NCBI RefSeq assembly: GCF_003610355.1
Contig: NZ_RAPY01000007.1
Span: 62,001-126,000 of the forward strand
From: Sphingobacterium detergens
GTDB lineage: Bacteria > Bacteroidota > Bacteroidia > Sphingobacteriales > Sphingobacteriaceae
Direction: 5' to 3'
Length of the DNA stretch: 64,000 nt
Part shown: positions 1-8,134 of the stretch, piece by piece
Position numbering within the stretch: position 1 is the stretch's first letter
How the letters are laid out: each line of letters starts with the position of its first letter
Translations under genes and position numbers: made by a program
Notes under the pieces: generated by a model
The model's input: the letters and a program-made list of their open reading frames with translations, nothing else
What the model was told of the DNA's origin: nothing
The model's database searches: none

Positions 1-685
1 GTTGAGCGGAAAGATTGCCAAGGTAGAGTTTGTCCTGCAAACCTAACGCAATTTTCGCCACAGCCCGGGTTATTTTACGTGTCACAAATGTTTCACCCCG
101 GACAGGGCTTTCGTGGTTGAACAAAATTCCATTACAAGCATACATCTTGTAAGCTTCCCGATAGTTAACTGTAATCCAGTAACCATACATTTTGGCAACA
201 GCATACGGACTTCTCGGATAAAAAGGAGTCGTCTCACTTTGCGGCACCGCTTGCACAAGACCATATAATTCTGACGTCGATGCCTGATAAATACGCGTCT
301 TCTCAATCATTCCGAGTAATCTGACTGCCTCCAATATGCGGAGCGTGCCGATACCGTCAGCATTGGCTGTATACTCAGGTGTATCAAAGCTTACTTTAAC
401 ATGGGATTGAGCTGCAAGATTATAAATTTCATCCGGCTGAGTTTCTTGAATGACACGGATCAAATTGGTTGAATCTGTCAAATCACCGAAATGCAATGTG
501 AAATTTCTATTGTCAAGATGAGGATCTTGATAAAGGTGATCAATACGATCAGTATTGAACAGAGAACTACGGCGTTTTAGACCATGAACCCTATAACCTT
601 TTTTCAATAGGAATTCTGCTAAATAGGCACCATCTTGACCTGTAATACCTGTTATCAACGCAGTTTTCGTGTTTTGTTCAGCCAT
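1..685 (-). CDS. gmd: GDP-mannose 4,6-dehydratase, 3' end cut by window edge
   Basis: Converts GDP-D-mannose to GDP-4-keto-6-deoxy-D-mannose, the first step towards GDP-L-fucose and related sugars for surface glycans (known for the family). I translated this minus-strand frame by hand from the ATG at 685; it stays open to base 1, giving 228 codons of a protein usually about 370 long. Visible are the NAD(P)-binding GITGQDGAYLAEFLL near residues 8-22, the LKRRSS loop, the catalytic STSELYG stretch and YPRSPYAVAK with the Tyr-x3-Lys pair. The next pathway gene would lie left of the window. Family assignment is very secure. Confidence 0.95.
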   Translation of the reverse strand, partial: MAEQNTKTALITGITGQDGAYLAEFLLKKGYRVHGLKRRSSLFNTDRIDHLYQDPHLDNRNFTLHFGDLTDSTNLIRVIQETQPDEIYNLAAQSHVKVSFDTPEYTANADGIGTLRILEAVRLLGMIEKTRIYQASTSELYGLVQAVPQSETTPFYPRSPYAVAKMYGYWITVNYREAYKMYACNGILFNHESPVRGETFVTRKITRAVAKIALGLQDKLYLGNLSAQ

Positions 686-826
686 ATTTCTAGTTATATT
701 AAGCATGCCCTAAGCTACCCCTTGGGGATCATGCTATTTTTATCCGATCAATCTGTTTTTAAAGGTGATGAAGCGAGTTGAATAAATCAAAATCGTTTCG
801 GACTGTAAAAGTATTAAATTTTCAAC

Positions 827-856
827 AAAAAAAGCCATAGGAATTCCTATAGCTTT
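827..856 (-). terminator. Rho-independent terminator after the lipocalin-like gene
   Basis: An inverted repeat built around ATAGGAATTCCTAT, flanked by AAAAGC and GCTTTT with one mismatch, lies 28 bp past the stop of the gene ending at 884. On the minus strand it is followed by a run of seven T. Confidence 0.75.
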
Positions 857-883
857 TCGTTATTCTTTTTTTCTCGTTTGACC

Positions 884-1447
884 TTAGTTTACGCGGGAAA
901 AATTAAACACTAAATATGCTTCACCATTGGCAACTGTCAACGGCATTTTCATGACTAATTTATTACCATCAGAATAAGACAAATCCAAACGGTAACCTGT
1001 TGTTACGTTTTTAGCTTTGTCTCCTGCATAGATCTTTTTAAATTGGAATTGTGGTTCACCTAAACCTTTTCCAGGATTGTAGATAGACCAAAAGATCTCA
1101 CGTGATGCACCCGGAGCACATAAAGTACCTTGTGCGTTGAACGTGATTGATCCCCTTCCATTTCCAATAAAGTTCCAGTTACTACCGACAAAACACTCCG
1201 CCGGAGCTTCTTCAAAGACACTTTTAATAGTGAAAGTCGAAGGCAAATTTTCTCTATCGATTGAATTTAATGTCCAAGTTCCTTTCACCGCAGATTTCCA
1301 CTCCGAAGCGCTAGGTCCCGAAGCTGCACTTGTATTGGAAGAACCATTACCAGGATTTCCAGATGATGTACCTTGCTTTTGTGCACCACAAGAGAACAAG
1401 GTCACCGTAGCAAAAACAGTTGCTAATGATAAAACGAATCGATTCAT
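884..1447 (-). CDS. lipocalin-like lipoprotein
   Basis: Protein of 187 residues. I place the start at the ATG at 1447, because it gives a signal peptide ending in the lipobox LFSC (Cys20); the longer in-frame extension to 1525 would bury it. After a Gly/Ser/Asn-rich linker (about residues 25-45) comes a compact beta-rich domain opening with GTWTLNSI and containing FVGSNWNFI, the pattern of Bacteroidota lipocalin-like lipoproteins. Ligand unknown. It is probably monocistronic: a terminator follows, and the next gene upstream is divergent. The lipoprotein call is solid and the lipocalin assignment moderate. Confidence 0.7.
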   Translation of the reverse strand: MNRFVLSLATVFATVTLFSCGAQKQGTSSGNPGNGSSNTSAASGPSASEWKSAVKGTWTLNSIDRENLPSTFTIKSVFEEAPAECFVGSNWNFIGNGRGSITFNAQGTLCAPGASREIFWSIYNPGKGLGEPQFQFKKIYAGDKAKNVTTGYRLDLSYSDGNKLVMKMPLTVANGEAYLVFNFSRVN

Positions 1448-1501
1448 ATGTATAAATTTTAATTTCAAATTGTATTTTTGGGGTAAATTAATCCACAGAT
1501 C

Positions 1502-1834
1502 ATGAACGTAACAGCCAAAAATCATACCATAAGCAAAATAATAGCAAAAACTCTTTTGCGGTTATTTATTATCCTCTTGGCATTCGCCGCCTATCCACTG
1601 TTTTTAGGACAGGAAGCCAAAGCAAAATTAAGCCAAATAAGCCTCGCTTTCACAAATAAGGTTGCTTTCATTGCCCCTATTTTATTATTTTGCTTTATCG
1701 TCGGATTAATGATTGCTGTGCTTAAGCACAAATATAATAGAATTGACCTAAATTGGCTATTTTCTCTTGCGACTATATTCGGTATTTTATATCTGATATT
1801 ATTGTATTCAAGAATTTACCCAACTATTGCCTAA
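1502..1834 (+). CDS. hypothetical three-helix membrane protein
   Basis: I do not recognise the family. The 110 residues hold three hydrophobic stretches (about 16-36, 54-75 and 86-104) separated by short charged loops (QEAKAKL, KHKYNRID), so an inner-membrane protein is likely. It is divergent from the lipocalin-like gene with 54 bp between starts. A TATTTTTG hexamer-like element at 1473-1480 fits the Bacteroidota -7 box but lacks a clear -33 partner. It lies 88 bp before the next gene, which has its own promoter. Confidence 0.6.
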   Translation: MNVTAKNHTISKIIAKTLLRLFIILLAFAAYPLFLGQEAKAKLSQISLAFTNKVAFIAPILLFCFIVGLMIAVLKHKYNRIDLNWLFSLATIFGILYLILLYSRIYPTIA

Positions 1835-1840
1835 GTTCAA

Positions 1841-1870
1841 TTGCACAATTCGACAAAGTTCCTAACTTTG
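1841..1870 (+). promoter_or_regulatory. Bacteroidota-type promoter for the UPF0104/SDR pair
   Basis: TTG at 1841-1843, 19 bp spacer, then TAACTTTG at 1863-1870, a full match to the -33/-7 pattern TTG-N19-TAnnTTTG. It lies 52 bp before the ATG at 1923. Confidence 0.65.
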
Positions 1871-1922
1871 AATTTTCCAAAATCGCTATTATAATTGATC
1901 AAGATTGGAAAAATAAACTTCT

Positions 1923-2837
1923 ATGGACAAAAAAAAAGGTTTAAAGATCCTAAAAAACATACTAAAGATTGTCGTTACTGTAGGAGCCTTGTATTGGGTT
2001 TTCAGCAAAGTTTCACTCAAAGATCTCAAAGAAGCTGTAATTAATTCAAATCCCATCTATTTATTTCTAGCCTTATTAGCTTATAGTATATCGATTTTTA
2101 TATCCTCTTCACGCTTATTGACCTTTTTAAGGGCTATCGGCTTAGATGTATCCGAAAAATATAATTTAAAGCTCTATCAATTGGGACTATTCTATAACCT
2201 GATTCTCCCCGGTGGAGTAGGTGGAGATGGCTACAAGATCTTCTTTCTCCGGAAAAGGTTCAGTATTAAGGGCAGGAAATTATTTACAGCATTATTCCTA
2301 GATAGACTAAGTGGCTTATGGGCCTTATGTTTAATTATTGCAGCTTTAATTACCTATATGCCACAACTGGGCATACCAAATTACTTGACGATCATATTAT
2401 TTATATTGGGTAGTATCCTCTATTATTTTATTGTCACAAAATTTTTCAAAGAGTATAAGGCTACCTTCTTAAAGGCGCATTTAAAAGCAATTGGTGTACA
2501 GTCTATGCAAGTAATCGCTGCAATTTTGATTCTTTACGCCCTAGAATTTAATGGAAAGTTTTCACCTTACTTATTCCTATTTCTAGCATCTTCATTAGTA
2601 TCTATTATTCCTTTTTCAGTAGGCGGATTAGGTATGCGTGAACTTGTTATCATGTGGGGGGCAGGTATATTTCACGTAGATTCACACAATGCTGTATTGA
2701 TCACATTGTTATTTTATATTATCTCAGCGACGGTCGCTCTTTCAGGAATTTATTTTATCTTCAATCCCAAAGCAATCGGAGAGGATAAACTCCCTTCTGT
2801 CGAGGAAGTTGAGCAAAGTCAAAAATTAGAAGAATAA
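1923..2837 (+). CDS. UPF0104/LPG-synthase-TM flippase-like membrane protein
   Basis: Polytopic inner-membrane protein of 304 residues with about eight hydrophobic helices. It resembles the flippase-like membrane half of lysylphosphatidylglycerol synthases (UPF0104, AglD-like) without the soluble aminoacyl-transfer domain. Typical patches are the NLILPGGVGGDGYK segment near residue 95 and SIIPFSVGGLGMRE near residue 235. Members are implicated in moving lipids or lipid-linked substrates; the substrate here cannot be read from sequence. A second paralogue lies at 8082-9077. The following SDR starts 2 bp after the stop, so the two form an operon. Confidence 0.85.
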   Translation: MDKKKGLKILKNILKIVVTVGALYWVFSKVSLKDLKEAVINSNPIYLFLALLAYSISIFISSSRLLTFLRAIGLDVSEKYNLKLYQLGLFYNLILPGGVGGDGYKIFFLRKRFSIKGRKLFTALFLDRLSGLWALCLIIAALITYMPQLGIPNYLTIILFILGSILYYFIVTKFFKEYKATFLKAHLKAIGVQSMQVIAAILILYALEFNGKFSPYLFLFLASSLVSIIPFSVGGLGMRELVIMWGAGIFHVDSHNAVLITLLFYIISATVALSGIYFIFNPKAIGEDKLPSVEEVEQSQKLEE

Positions 2838-2839
2838 AC

Positions 2840-3547
2840 ATGGCGAATATTATTATCACAGGAGCAAGTAGCGGTGTTGGGTTTGAAGCAGTACTTGATT
2901 TGACCTCAAAAAAGGACAACAAAGTTATCGCATTGGCCCGATCAGCAGACAAATTGCGAAAACTTCATGAAATTGCAAGTCAGCTCAATCATGATGGAGG
3001 AACACTCTTCCCCGCTCAATTTGATATCGTCTATGACGACTACGCAACATTGGTCCCTTTTATTCAATCGAAATTCGAGACTGTTGATATCCTGATCAAC
3101 AATGCTGGAGCATTAGTGAATAAACCTTTTATGGAAACCACTGGACAGGATTTTGCAGAAATGCTCCAAACAAATGTGATGGGACATGTTAATATGATCC
3201 AGCATATCGTTCCATTCATGCGTGAAGGTTCACATATTGTCAATATCAGTAGTATGGGTGGATTTCAAGGCTCGATGAAGTTCCCTGGTCTATCCGCCTA
3301 CTCTACCAGTAAAGGTGCATTGGCAATTTTAACGGAATGTCTGGCTGAAGAATTTAAGGAAAAAGGAATCAAAGTCAACTGCCTGGCCCTTGGATCATCA
3401 CAAACTGAAATGTTTGAAGCCGCTTTTCCGGGTATGGAAGCAGGTACACTAGCTTTTGAAATGGGTAGATATATTGCGGAGTTTGCGCAGAATGGGCACA
3501 AATACTTTAACGGCAAAATCCTACCTGTTGCCAATACAACACCATAA
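2840..3547 (+). CDS. short-chain dehydrogenase/reductase (SDR)
   Basis: Classical SDR oxidoreductase of 235 residues, cytosolic. The cofactor motif TGASSGVG is at 7-14, NNAG at 87-90, the catalytic serine in NISS around 137-138, and YSTSK supplies Tyr154 and Lys158. After the first strand the loop ALARSADKL (residues 31-39) has an Arg, often seen in NADP-preferring members. Substrate not predictable. It is co-transcribed with the upstream UPF0104 gene. The extreme C-terminus is short, ending soon after the substrate-loop region, but no truncation is evident. Confidence 0.88.
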   Translation: MANIIITGASSGVGFEAVLDLTSKKDNKVIALARSADKLRKLHEIASQLNHDGGTLFPAQFDIVYDDYATLVPFIQSKFETVDILINNAGALVNKPFMETTGQDFAEMLQTNVMGHVNMIQHIVPFMREGSHIVNISSMGGFQGSMKFPGLSAYSTSKGALAILTECLAEEFKEKGIKVNCLALGSSQTEMFEAAFPGMEAGTLAFEMGRYIAEFAQNGHKYFNGKILPVANTTP

Positions 3548-3865
3548 CAAATGGCGACCAGATAGCAGCCTAACGATTAGCATCAAAATATTCATATATG
3601 AAAGGGCTATGTCAAACGTCGATGTTGCAAATGGCTCCAAATAAAATTTCGAGACTTCATTAAATCAAATGAAAAATGACCAAGTTCTTAATGAATTTTG
3701 GTCATTTTTTTTAGATCTTACTTTTAAAGCGATCTCCAAAATTTAATCTGATTTATAATCAGGGTTTTTATTTTTGAGACAATCCTTTAATTCTCGCCTT
3801 TATAGCGAGCAGCTATTCCAAGTTGTGCAAAAGCACATGTCATAACGACGGGCATCAAGATTCGA
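3548..3865. other. intergenic stretch, convergent genes
   Basis: A 318 bp gap between the SDR gene and the convergent hydrolase gene. It holds one strong bidirectional terminator (3672-3710) and a small CTCGC/GCGAG hairpin near 3793-3809. No convincing gene was seen. Confidence 0.6.
3672..3710 (+). terminator. bidirectional intrinsic terminator
   Basis: A perfect 12 bp stem, AAAAATGACCAA (3672-3683) against TTGGTCATTTTT (3698-3709), with a 14-base loop and a T run on the plus side and an A run on the minus side. It can end both converging transcripts. Confidence 0.85.
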
Positions 3866-5239
3866 TTACTTTGTTTTCAATTTAAGCCACTTGGTCAGAT
3901 CATCCATCAATTGCTCATTGAAACTTTCCTGATTTTCAAAATATTCCTCAATTTTTCCTGTTTGCGCATTTTGAAACAGATGATTCAAATTTGGATAGTC
4001 TTTAATTGTGACATCTGTCGTATTCAAATGCAAGCGTTGAAGTGCATAGATATTTTCATTTGCAGGAACCTGAATATCTTTACCTCCAAAAGAAGCGAAA
4101 ACAGGTACTTTCACTTGTTTCAGATAATAGGCAGGATCAATACGCAGGAATGTTTTGAACCATGGGATCAACATCGGGCTCAGTTTAACTTTCATATCAG
4201 ATGTTAATGCATTTCCATTGTTTTGACGGATAAGTTCTTTTTCCAATGATTCTGCTAAAACCTTCGGCGGCTCGTCCCTTAGCAGAATGTCATATAGCTT
4301 TCTGTTATTGAGCTTATTTGCCTCCAATGCAGGCTCAGATAGTCCAGCCACTTTTCCCAAAGCATAGCTCTGCAAGATCAATAAGGAATCACCTTTGAGG
4401 ACAGGTCCAGACAACAAAGCAATATAATTGACCTTATCGTTTTCAGCGGCAACTATTTCCGCTATCAAAGCCCCTTCACTATGACCAATGATACCAATTT
4501 TACCGGTTTTGACCATCTGCTGCTTACTCAGAAAATCCACCGCTGCATTTGCATCTGACGCAAAGTCAATCGTTGTTGCCAAATTAACCTCACCCTTCGA
4601 ACCGCCAATACCGCGGTCATCATAACGTAAAACAGCAAAGCCATTTTTGCTGAGGTGATCCGCTAATACCTTAAATGGCCTATGGCCGAAAACTTCCGAA
4701 TCTCTATTTTGCTGCCCACTCCCATTGACCAAAATGACAGCTGAAAAAGATCCCCCACCCTTTGGATAAGTCAGGGTACCGGCTAGAGAAGCATTGCCTT
4801 TTGCATTTTGAAATGAAACGTCCTGTTCAATATAATCATACGGAGGAAAGACATCTTGCTTGCGTGAAAGCCCACTTTGCTCATTCTCACTACGCACCAA
4901 TATCATCGCAGACTCAAAATTCCCCTGTTTCATAACACCCTTCATCACATCTTTATCCCGATCCAGATAGCCCGTATACGATAACCCAATTGCTTTGACA
5001 TCCATTGAGATCGAATCCTCATGTGTTTTTATTGTATTAATTGGAAACTTCAATGAGGTCTGCATTGGACTTTCAAAGGTTCCTACCCAATTCGCATTAC
5101 TATCCTTCTTTAAGTTGAACACCAAAAGCAATTTCTGTCCGGACACATTCACCTCCCCCTTCCACGAACCGTCAAAGGTTTGCGCATCAGCGCATGAAAA
5201 ATGTAAAAAGATCAAAAATAAGTAGAGAATTTTCTTCAT
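3866..5239 (-). CDS. exported alpha/beta hydrolase (serine esterase/peptidase-like)
   Basis: The 457-residue start at 5239 is chosen because it begins a clean signal sequence (MKKILYLFLIFLHFSC) and avoids overlapping the upstream gene. Residues 20-120 form a beta-rich N-terminal domain opening FDGSWKGEV; an alpha/beta-hydrolase domain follows. The nucleophile is Ser254 in GHSEG, the acid is likely the Asp in FGGKDIQVP, and the His is in NLNHLFQ near the end. NGSGQQNRD around 172-180 fits the oxyanion region. Substrate unknown. A cysteine near the signal end could make it a lipoprotein. It ends a three-gene operon with the two genes upstream. Confidence 0.85.
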   Translation of the reverse strand: MKKILYLFLIFLHFSCADAQTFDGSWKGEVNVSGQKLLLVFNLKKDSNANWVGTFESPMQTSLKFPINTIKTHEDSISMDVKAIGLSYTGYLDRDKDVMKGVMKQGNFESAMILVRSENEQSGLSRKQDVFPPYDYIEQDVSFQNAKGNASLAGTLTYPKGGGSFSAVILVNGSGQQNRDSEVFGHRPFKVLADHLSKNGFAVLRYDDRGIGGSKGEVNLATTIDFASDANAAVDFLSKQQMVKTGKIGIIGHSEGALIAEIVAAENDKVNYIALLSGPVLKGDSLLILQSYALGKVAGLSEPALEANKLNNRKLYDILLRDEPPKVLAESLEKELIRQNNGNALTSDMKVKLSPMLIPWFKTFLRIDPAYYLKQVKVPVFASFGGKDIQVPANENIYALQRLHLNTTDVTIKDYPNLNHLFQNAQTGKIEEYFENQESFNEQLMDDLTKWLKLKTK

Positions 5240-5252
5240 AGTTTTCTGTCCG

Positions 5253-5837
5253 TTAAAAATAAAACTGTATACCCAAATCAAGCATAAAATATAATGCCAC
5301 AAACAAAATGCTTATCCAAACCTTTTTATTGTTAACAGCAATGTTCATTCCCTTCACCAATAAATAGAACTGATAAAACAAGAGAAACAACACAAAGATC
5401 CCAAATAAACCAAATAGTGCCATCTGCCCCTTATCAATGCTCGACAAGGTATGGTCACCATTTTTTAACGCTTGATCTATCTCACTGGTAAACTTGTCCT
5501 GATTGATTAACTTACTCAAGAGCAACATTAGATAAAGTGGAAATGGTGCAATCAAGATAACATTCAACACGTCAATAATTCTTGTCTTATTATTGGCTAT
5601 AACACCCACAATATATAGCAGAATTAAAGGAGCCAAAACCATATAGGCATGAACTTTTAACACCGCAATAAAAGAGACGGTCACCTCAGGCTTATAGAAG
5701 TGCATAAAGCCATTGAACTGCTGACCTGATAAATAAATCAGGTAACTGGATAATAAGAAACCGATGATACCCACGAGAAACAATGTCCGTTCTGAAAAAT
5801 CCGCAAACGGATTTAAAAATAACTGCTTAATTTTCAT
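5253..5837 (-). CDS. Yip1-like five-helix membrane protein
   Basis: Protein of 194 residues with about five hydrophobic helices. Its start, LFLNPFADFSERT, resembles the amphipathic NPF entry of bacterial Yip1-family proteins; function unknown. Its start overlaps the stop of the preceding DUF2089 gene by 11 bp (translational coupling likely), and the exported hydrolase begins 13 bp after its stop. The tight spacing suggests all three act together, perhaps with DUF2089 as regulator (inference). Confidence 0.65.
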   Translation of the reverse strand: MKIKQLFLNPFADFSERTLFLVGIIGFLLSSYLIYLSGQQFNGFMHFYKPEVTVSFIAVLKVHAYMVLAPLILLYIVGVIANNKTRIIDVLNVILIAPFPLYLMLLLSKLINQDKFTSEIDQALKNGDHTLSSIDKGQMALFGLFGIFVLFLLFYQFYLLVKGMNIAVNNKKVWISILFVALYFMLDLGIQFYF

Positions 5838-6102
5838 TGGCGAGCGAATTTAATTTATGAATCAGATCATCCAAAATATTACGAACCGTTGGGTAAGATT
5901 TACCCATCTGGTTGGCCATTTCTTTTAAACTACCTGAATACTTTAAGAAATTGAGAACAAACTCCTGCTCTTCGACTGTCAACTGCATCAGTAAGGGTAA
6001 AGTAAACTTACCGACAACTTCAGTGTCGCAGGAATCGCAGACCAGCTTGGAGACTTTCAATTTTGCATCACAACATGGACAATTTACAGGTATCTTTTTC
6101 AT
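5827..6102 (-). CDS. DUF2089-family zinc-ribbon/HTH protein
   Basis: Small 91-residue protein. Two Cys pairs, CPCC (9-12) and CDSC (22-25), form a likely zinc ribbon. The helical C-terminal half contains YSGSLKEMANQMGKSYPTVR, a helix-turn-helix-like segment with the recognition helix at SYPTVRNIL. This matches DUF2089, thought to be transcriptional regulators. It leads an operon with the membrane protein and hydrolase. An AT-only palindromic region precedes it and is shared with divergent plsC. Confidence 0.8.
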   Translation of the reverse strand: MKKIPVNCPCCDAKLKVSKLVCDSCDTEVVGKFTLPLLMQLTVEEQEFVLNFLKYSGSLKEMANQMGKSYPTVRNILDDLIHKLNSLANEN

Positions 6103-6198
6103 TTAACAATAAGACCATTGATATTATTAAATTTAATATTAATAATATTAAAATCAAACACAATATTATCAATATTTTTCAAAATCATTGCTTAATGA

Positions 6199-6206
6199 TA
6201 TATTTG
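6199..6206 (+). promoter_or_regulatory. candidate -7 box for the acyltransferase gene
   Basis: TATATTTG matches TAnnTTTG, 20 bp before the ATG at 6226. No good TTG lies at the -33 distance, so support is partial. Confidence 0.35.
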
Positions 6207-6225
6207 TAAACAATAAAAAAAGCAT

Positions 6226-6960
6226 ATGAAAAAGTTTTTAGGCTATATTCTATCTATTATATTTTGGTTCTGTTTTGGCTTATCCTTGATTATATTCCAC
6301 CCCATCCAATGGCTGTGCTTGAAATTCGGTGGCTATAATGCACACAAAAAAAGTGTTGACATCTTAAATGCATGCCTCGTTGCATCTTACTATACATTAT
6401 TCAATAGAGTCACTTTTATTGACAACAAATGCATCCCATTAGGACAACCCATTATATTTGTTGCCAATCATCAAAGCACCTTTGATATTCCACCGCTCAT
6501 CTATTTTCTGCGGAGATTTCATGGAAAATTTATCTCAAAAATTGAACTGGCCAGTGGTATACCGAGTATTTCGTTCAATCTAAAACATGGTGGCGCAGCC
6601 AATATCGATCGCAATGACCCCAAACAATCGATAGCTGAGATTCTGAAACTTGCCAACAATATGAAAACAAAGAATTGGTCGGCCTTTATCTTTCCAGAAG
6701 GGACTCGATCAAAAACAGGTAAGATGAAAGCCTTTCACGTCGGTGGTATTGCAACATTATTAAAGAAAAACCCAAATGCATTGGTCGTCCCTATTGCGAT
6801 CAAAGGATCATATGAGATGGTACAATATGGTATGTATCCGTTGACTCCTTTTCTGCATATGACATGGGAAGTACTTGATCCACTAGATACAAAGGATAAA
6901 GACATTGAAGAAATCGTAAAACTAGCCGAAGAGACTATTAAGCAGAAAGTTGAAAAATAA
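6226..6960 (+). CDS. plsC: 1-acyl-sn-glycerol-3-phosphate acyltransferase
   Basis: Transfers an acyl group to lysophosphatidic acid to make phosphatidic acid at the inner membrane. The 244 residues begin with a hydrophobic anchor (about 5-25). The acyltransferase H-x4-D motif is NHQSTFD with His82 and Asp87, and FPEGTRS (156-162) is the phosphate-binding motif. Length is normal. It is divergent from the DUF2089 gene and convergent with the GT2 gene, 7 bp away. A general PlsC-family acyltransferase with another acceptor is possible. Confidence 0.9.
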   Translation: MKKFLGYILSIIFWFCFGLSLIIFHPIQWLCLKFGGYNAHKKSVDILNACLVASYYTLFNRVTFIDNKCIPLGQPIIFVANHQSTFDIPPLIYFLRRFHGKFISKIELASGIPSISFNLKHGGAANIDRNDPKQSIAEILKLANNMKTKNWSAFIFPEGTRSKTGKMKAFHVGGIATLLKKNPNALVVPIAIKGSYEMVQYGMYPLTPFLHMTWEVLDPLDTKDKDIEEIVKLAEETIKQKVEK

Positions 6961-6967
6961 AGTAGAA

Positions 6968-8134
6968 TTATTTGACTTGTCTACCCTTCCAATCATACTT
7001 TCCAATATTCCCCAATATTCCAATATAAGCTAAATACAGAATATGGGCCAGACTCAATATAGGAAGATACCAGAGCAGATTAGTCCGTTTTGCAAAATTG
7101 GTTAAAGGCTGGATAAAAAACAGTTCGACTATCATTTTAAGTAGTAATGCGAAGAGGACAACCCAAGCAAGTGTTTTAATACCTGCAACTGCAAGAATGG
7201 CTCCGACCAATAATAACACATTAAACAGCCAAATAGCGATCCCTAAAGCAATAACTCCCTTATTTTTATACTTGGTACTCTTAGATGCCCAACGTCTTCT
7301 TTGGCTGATAAATGACCTAAGATCGGGCTTGGCATCTGTATACACGGTCGCCTCCTCCGATTTACAGAAAGAAATTCGTTCAGGGTGCTTCTCCGCCACT
7401 TTATGCAAAAATAACTCATCATCCCCAGATGCCAGCTCGTCAATTCCTTTAAAACCGCCCATTTGCTTGAATATATCTTTTCGATAGGCCAAATTTGCAC
7501 CATTACAGGTCGTAGGCTTTCTATTACCTATACCTGCGGCACCAAGACCTATGAGATACAGGAATTCCAAGGTCTGCAATCGCTCAAAAAAGCTCTTTTC
7601 CTCCGAATATACAACTGGAGAAGACAATAAATAAGCATCCTCCTTTTCAAAGGTTCCGATCACAGTCGCAAGCCAATTTGCTCCCATCCTACAGTCTGCA
7701 TCTGTAGTAATGACAATCTCCCCCCTACAGCAGTCAATTGCTCTTGAAATCGCAAGCTTCTTATAGGAATTCATTCGGCCATTCTCATTTAACTGAATCA
7801 ATTTCACACCCCGTTCCGCATATTCCTTTACAATAGCGGAGGTATTGTCATCCGAATGATCATCAATAATAATAAGTTCAAGAAGTTCACCCGGAAAATT
7901 TTGATTCATTATTGATTCTATCGTTCGCCGGATATTCAATTCTTCATTCCGTGCAGCGATAATAACTGATACAGTCTTGGTAGAAAGTAAGAGACCTGTG
8001 GGCGCTTGAATCGTGGCCCAGCCTTTACGCATCCATAATACTAGAATGGCGTACACGCAGGCAAAACTGATCAATAAATAGCTAAGAATTTGTATCACCG
8101 AAAAAATTAATCTTAAAAACAAAAATAGAACCAA
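6968..8134 (-). CDS. membrane GT2 family glycosyltransferase
   Basis: Processive-type family 2 glycosyltransferase of up to 388 residues. An N-terminal membrane helix precedes the GT-A domain, with IIAARNEELN, the DDHSDD acidic motif, TTDADCR, GDDELFLHK and SQRRRWASK (the Q-x2-RW signature), then two or three C-terminal helices. It builds a glycan or glycolipid at the inner face of the membrane; sugar unknown. No ATG is available at the 5' end: TTG at 8134 or GTG at 8098 are the candidates, overlapping the upstream UPF0104 gene by 53 or 17 bp. The overlap implies joint expression. Confidence 0.85.
   Translation of the reverse strand: MVLFLFLRLIFSVIQILSYLLISFACVYAILVLWMRKGWATIQAPTGLLLSTKTVSVIIAARNEELNIRRTIESIMNQNFPGELLELIIIDDHSDDNTSAIVKEYAERGVKLIQLNENGRMNSYKKLAISRAIDCCRGEIVITTDADCRMGANWLATVIGTFEKEDAYLLSSPVVYSEEKSFFERLQTLEFLYLIGLGAAGIGNRKPTTCNGANLAYRKDIFKQMGGFKGIDELASGDDELFLHKVAEKHPERISFCKSEEATVYTDAKPDLRSFISQRRRWASKSTKYKNKGVIALGIAIWLFNVLLLVGAILAVAGIKTLAWVVLFALLLKMIVELFFIQPLTNFAKRTNLLWYLPILSLAHILYLAYIGILGNIGKYDWKGRQVK

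Noticed and set aside
82..306. 74-residue minus-strand ORF at the left edge
   Set aside because: Shadow of the gmd frame, which gives a complete and conserved protein over the same bases.
1137..1505. 122-residue plus-strand ORF
   Set aside because: Antisense to the lipocalin-like lipoprotein, without recognisable features; the minus-strand frame has signal peptide and lipobox.
3785..3853. 22-codon minus-strand reading beginning MPVVMTCAFAQLG
   Set aside because: Looks protein-like but is too short, has no upstream extension (a stop is close) and no support; possible gene remnant only.
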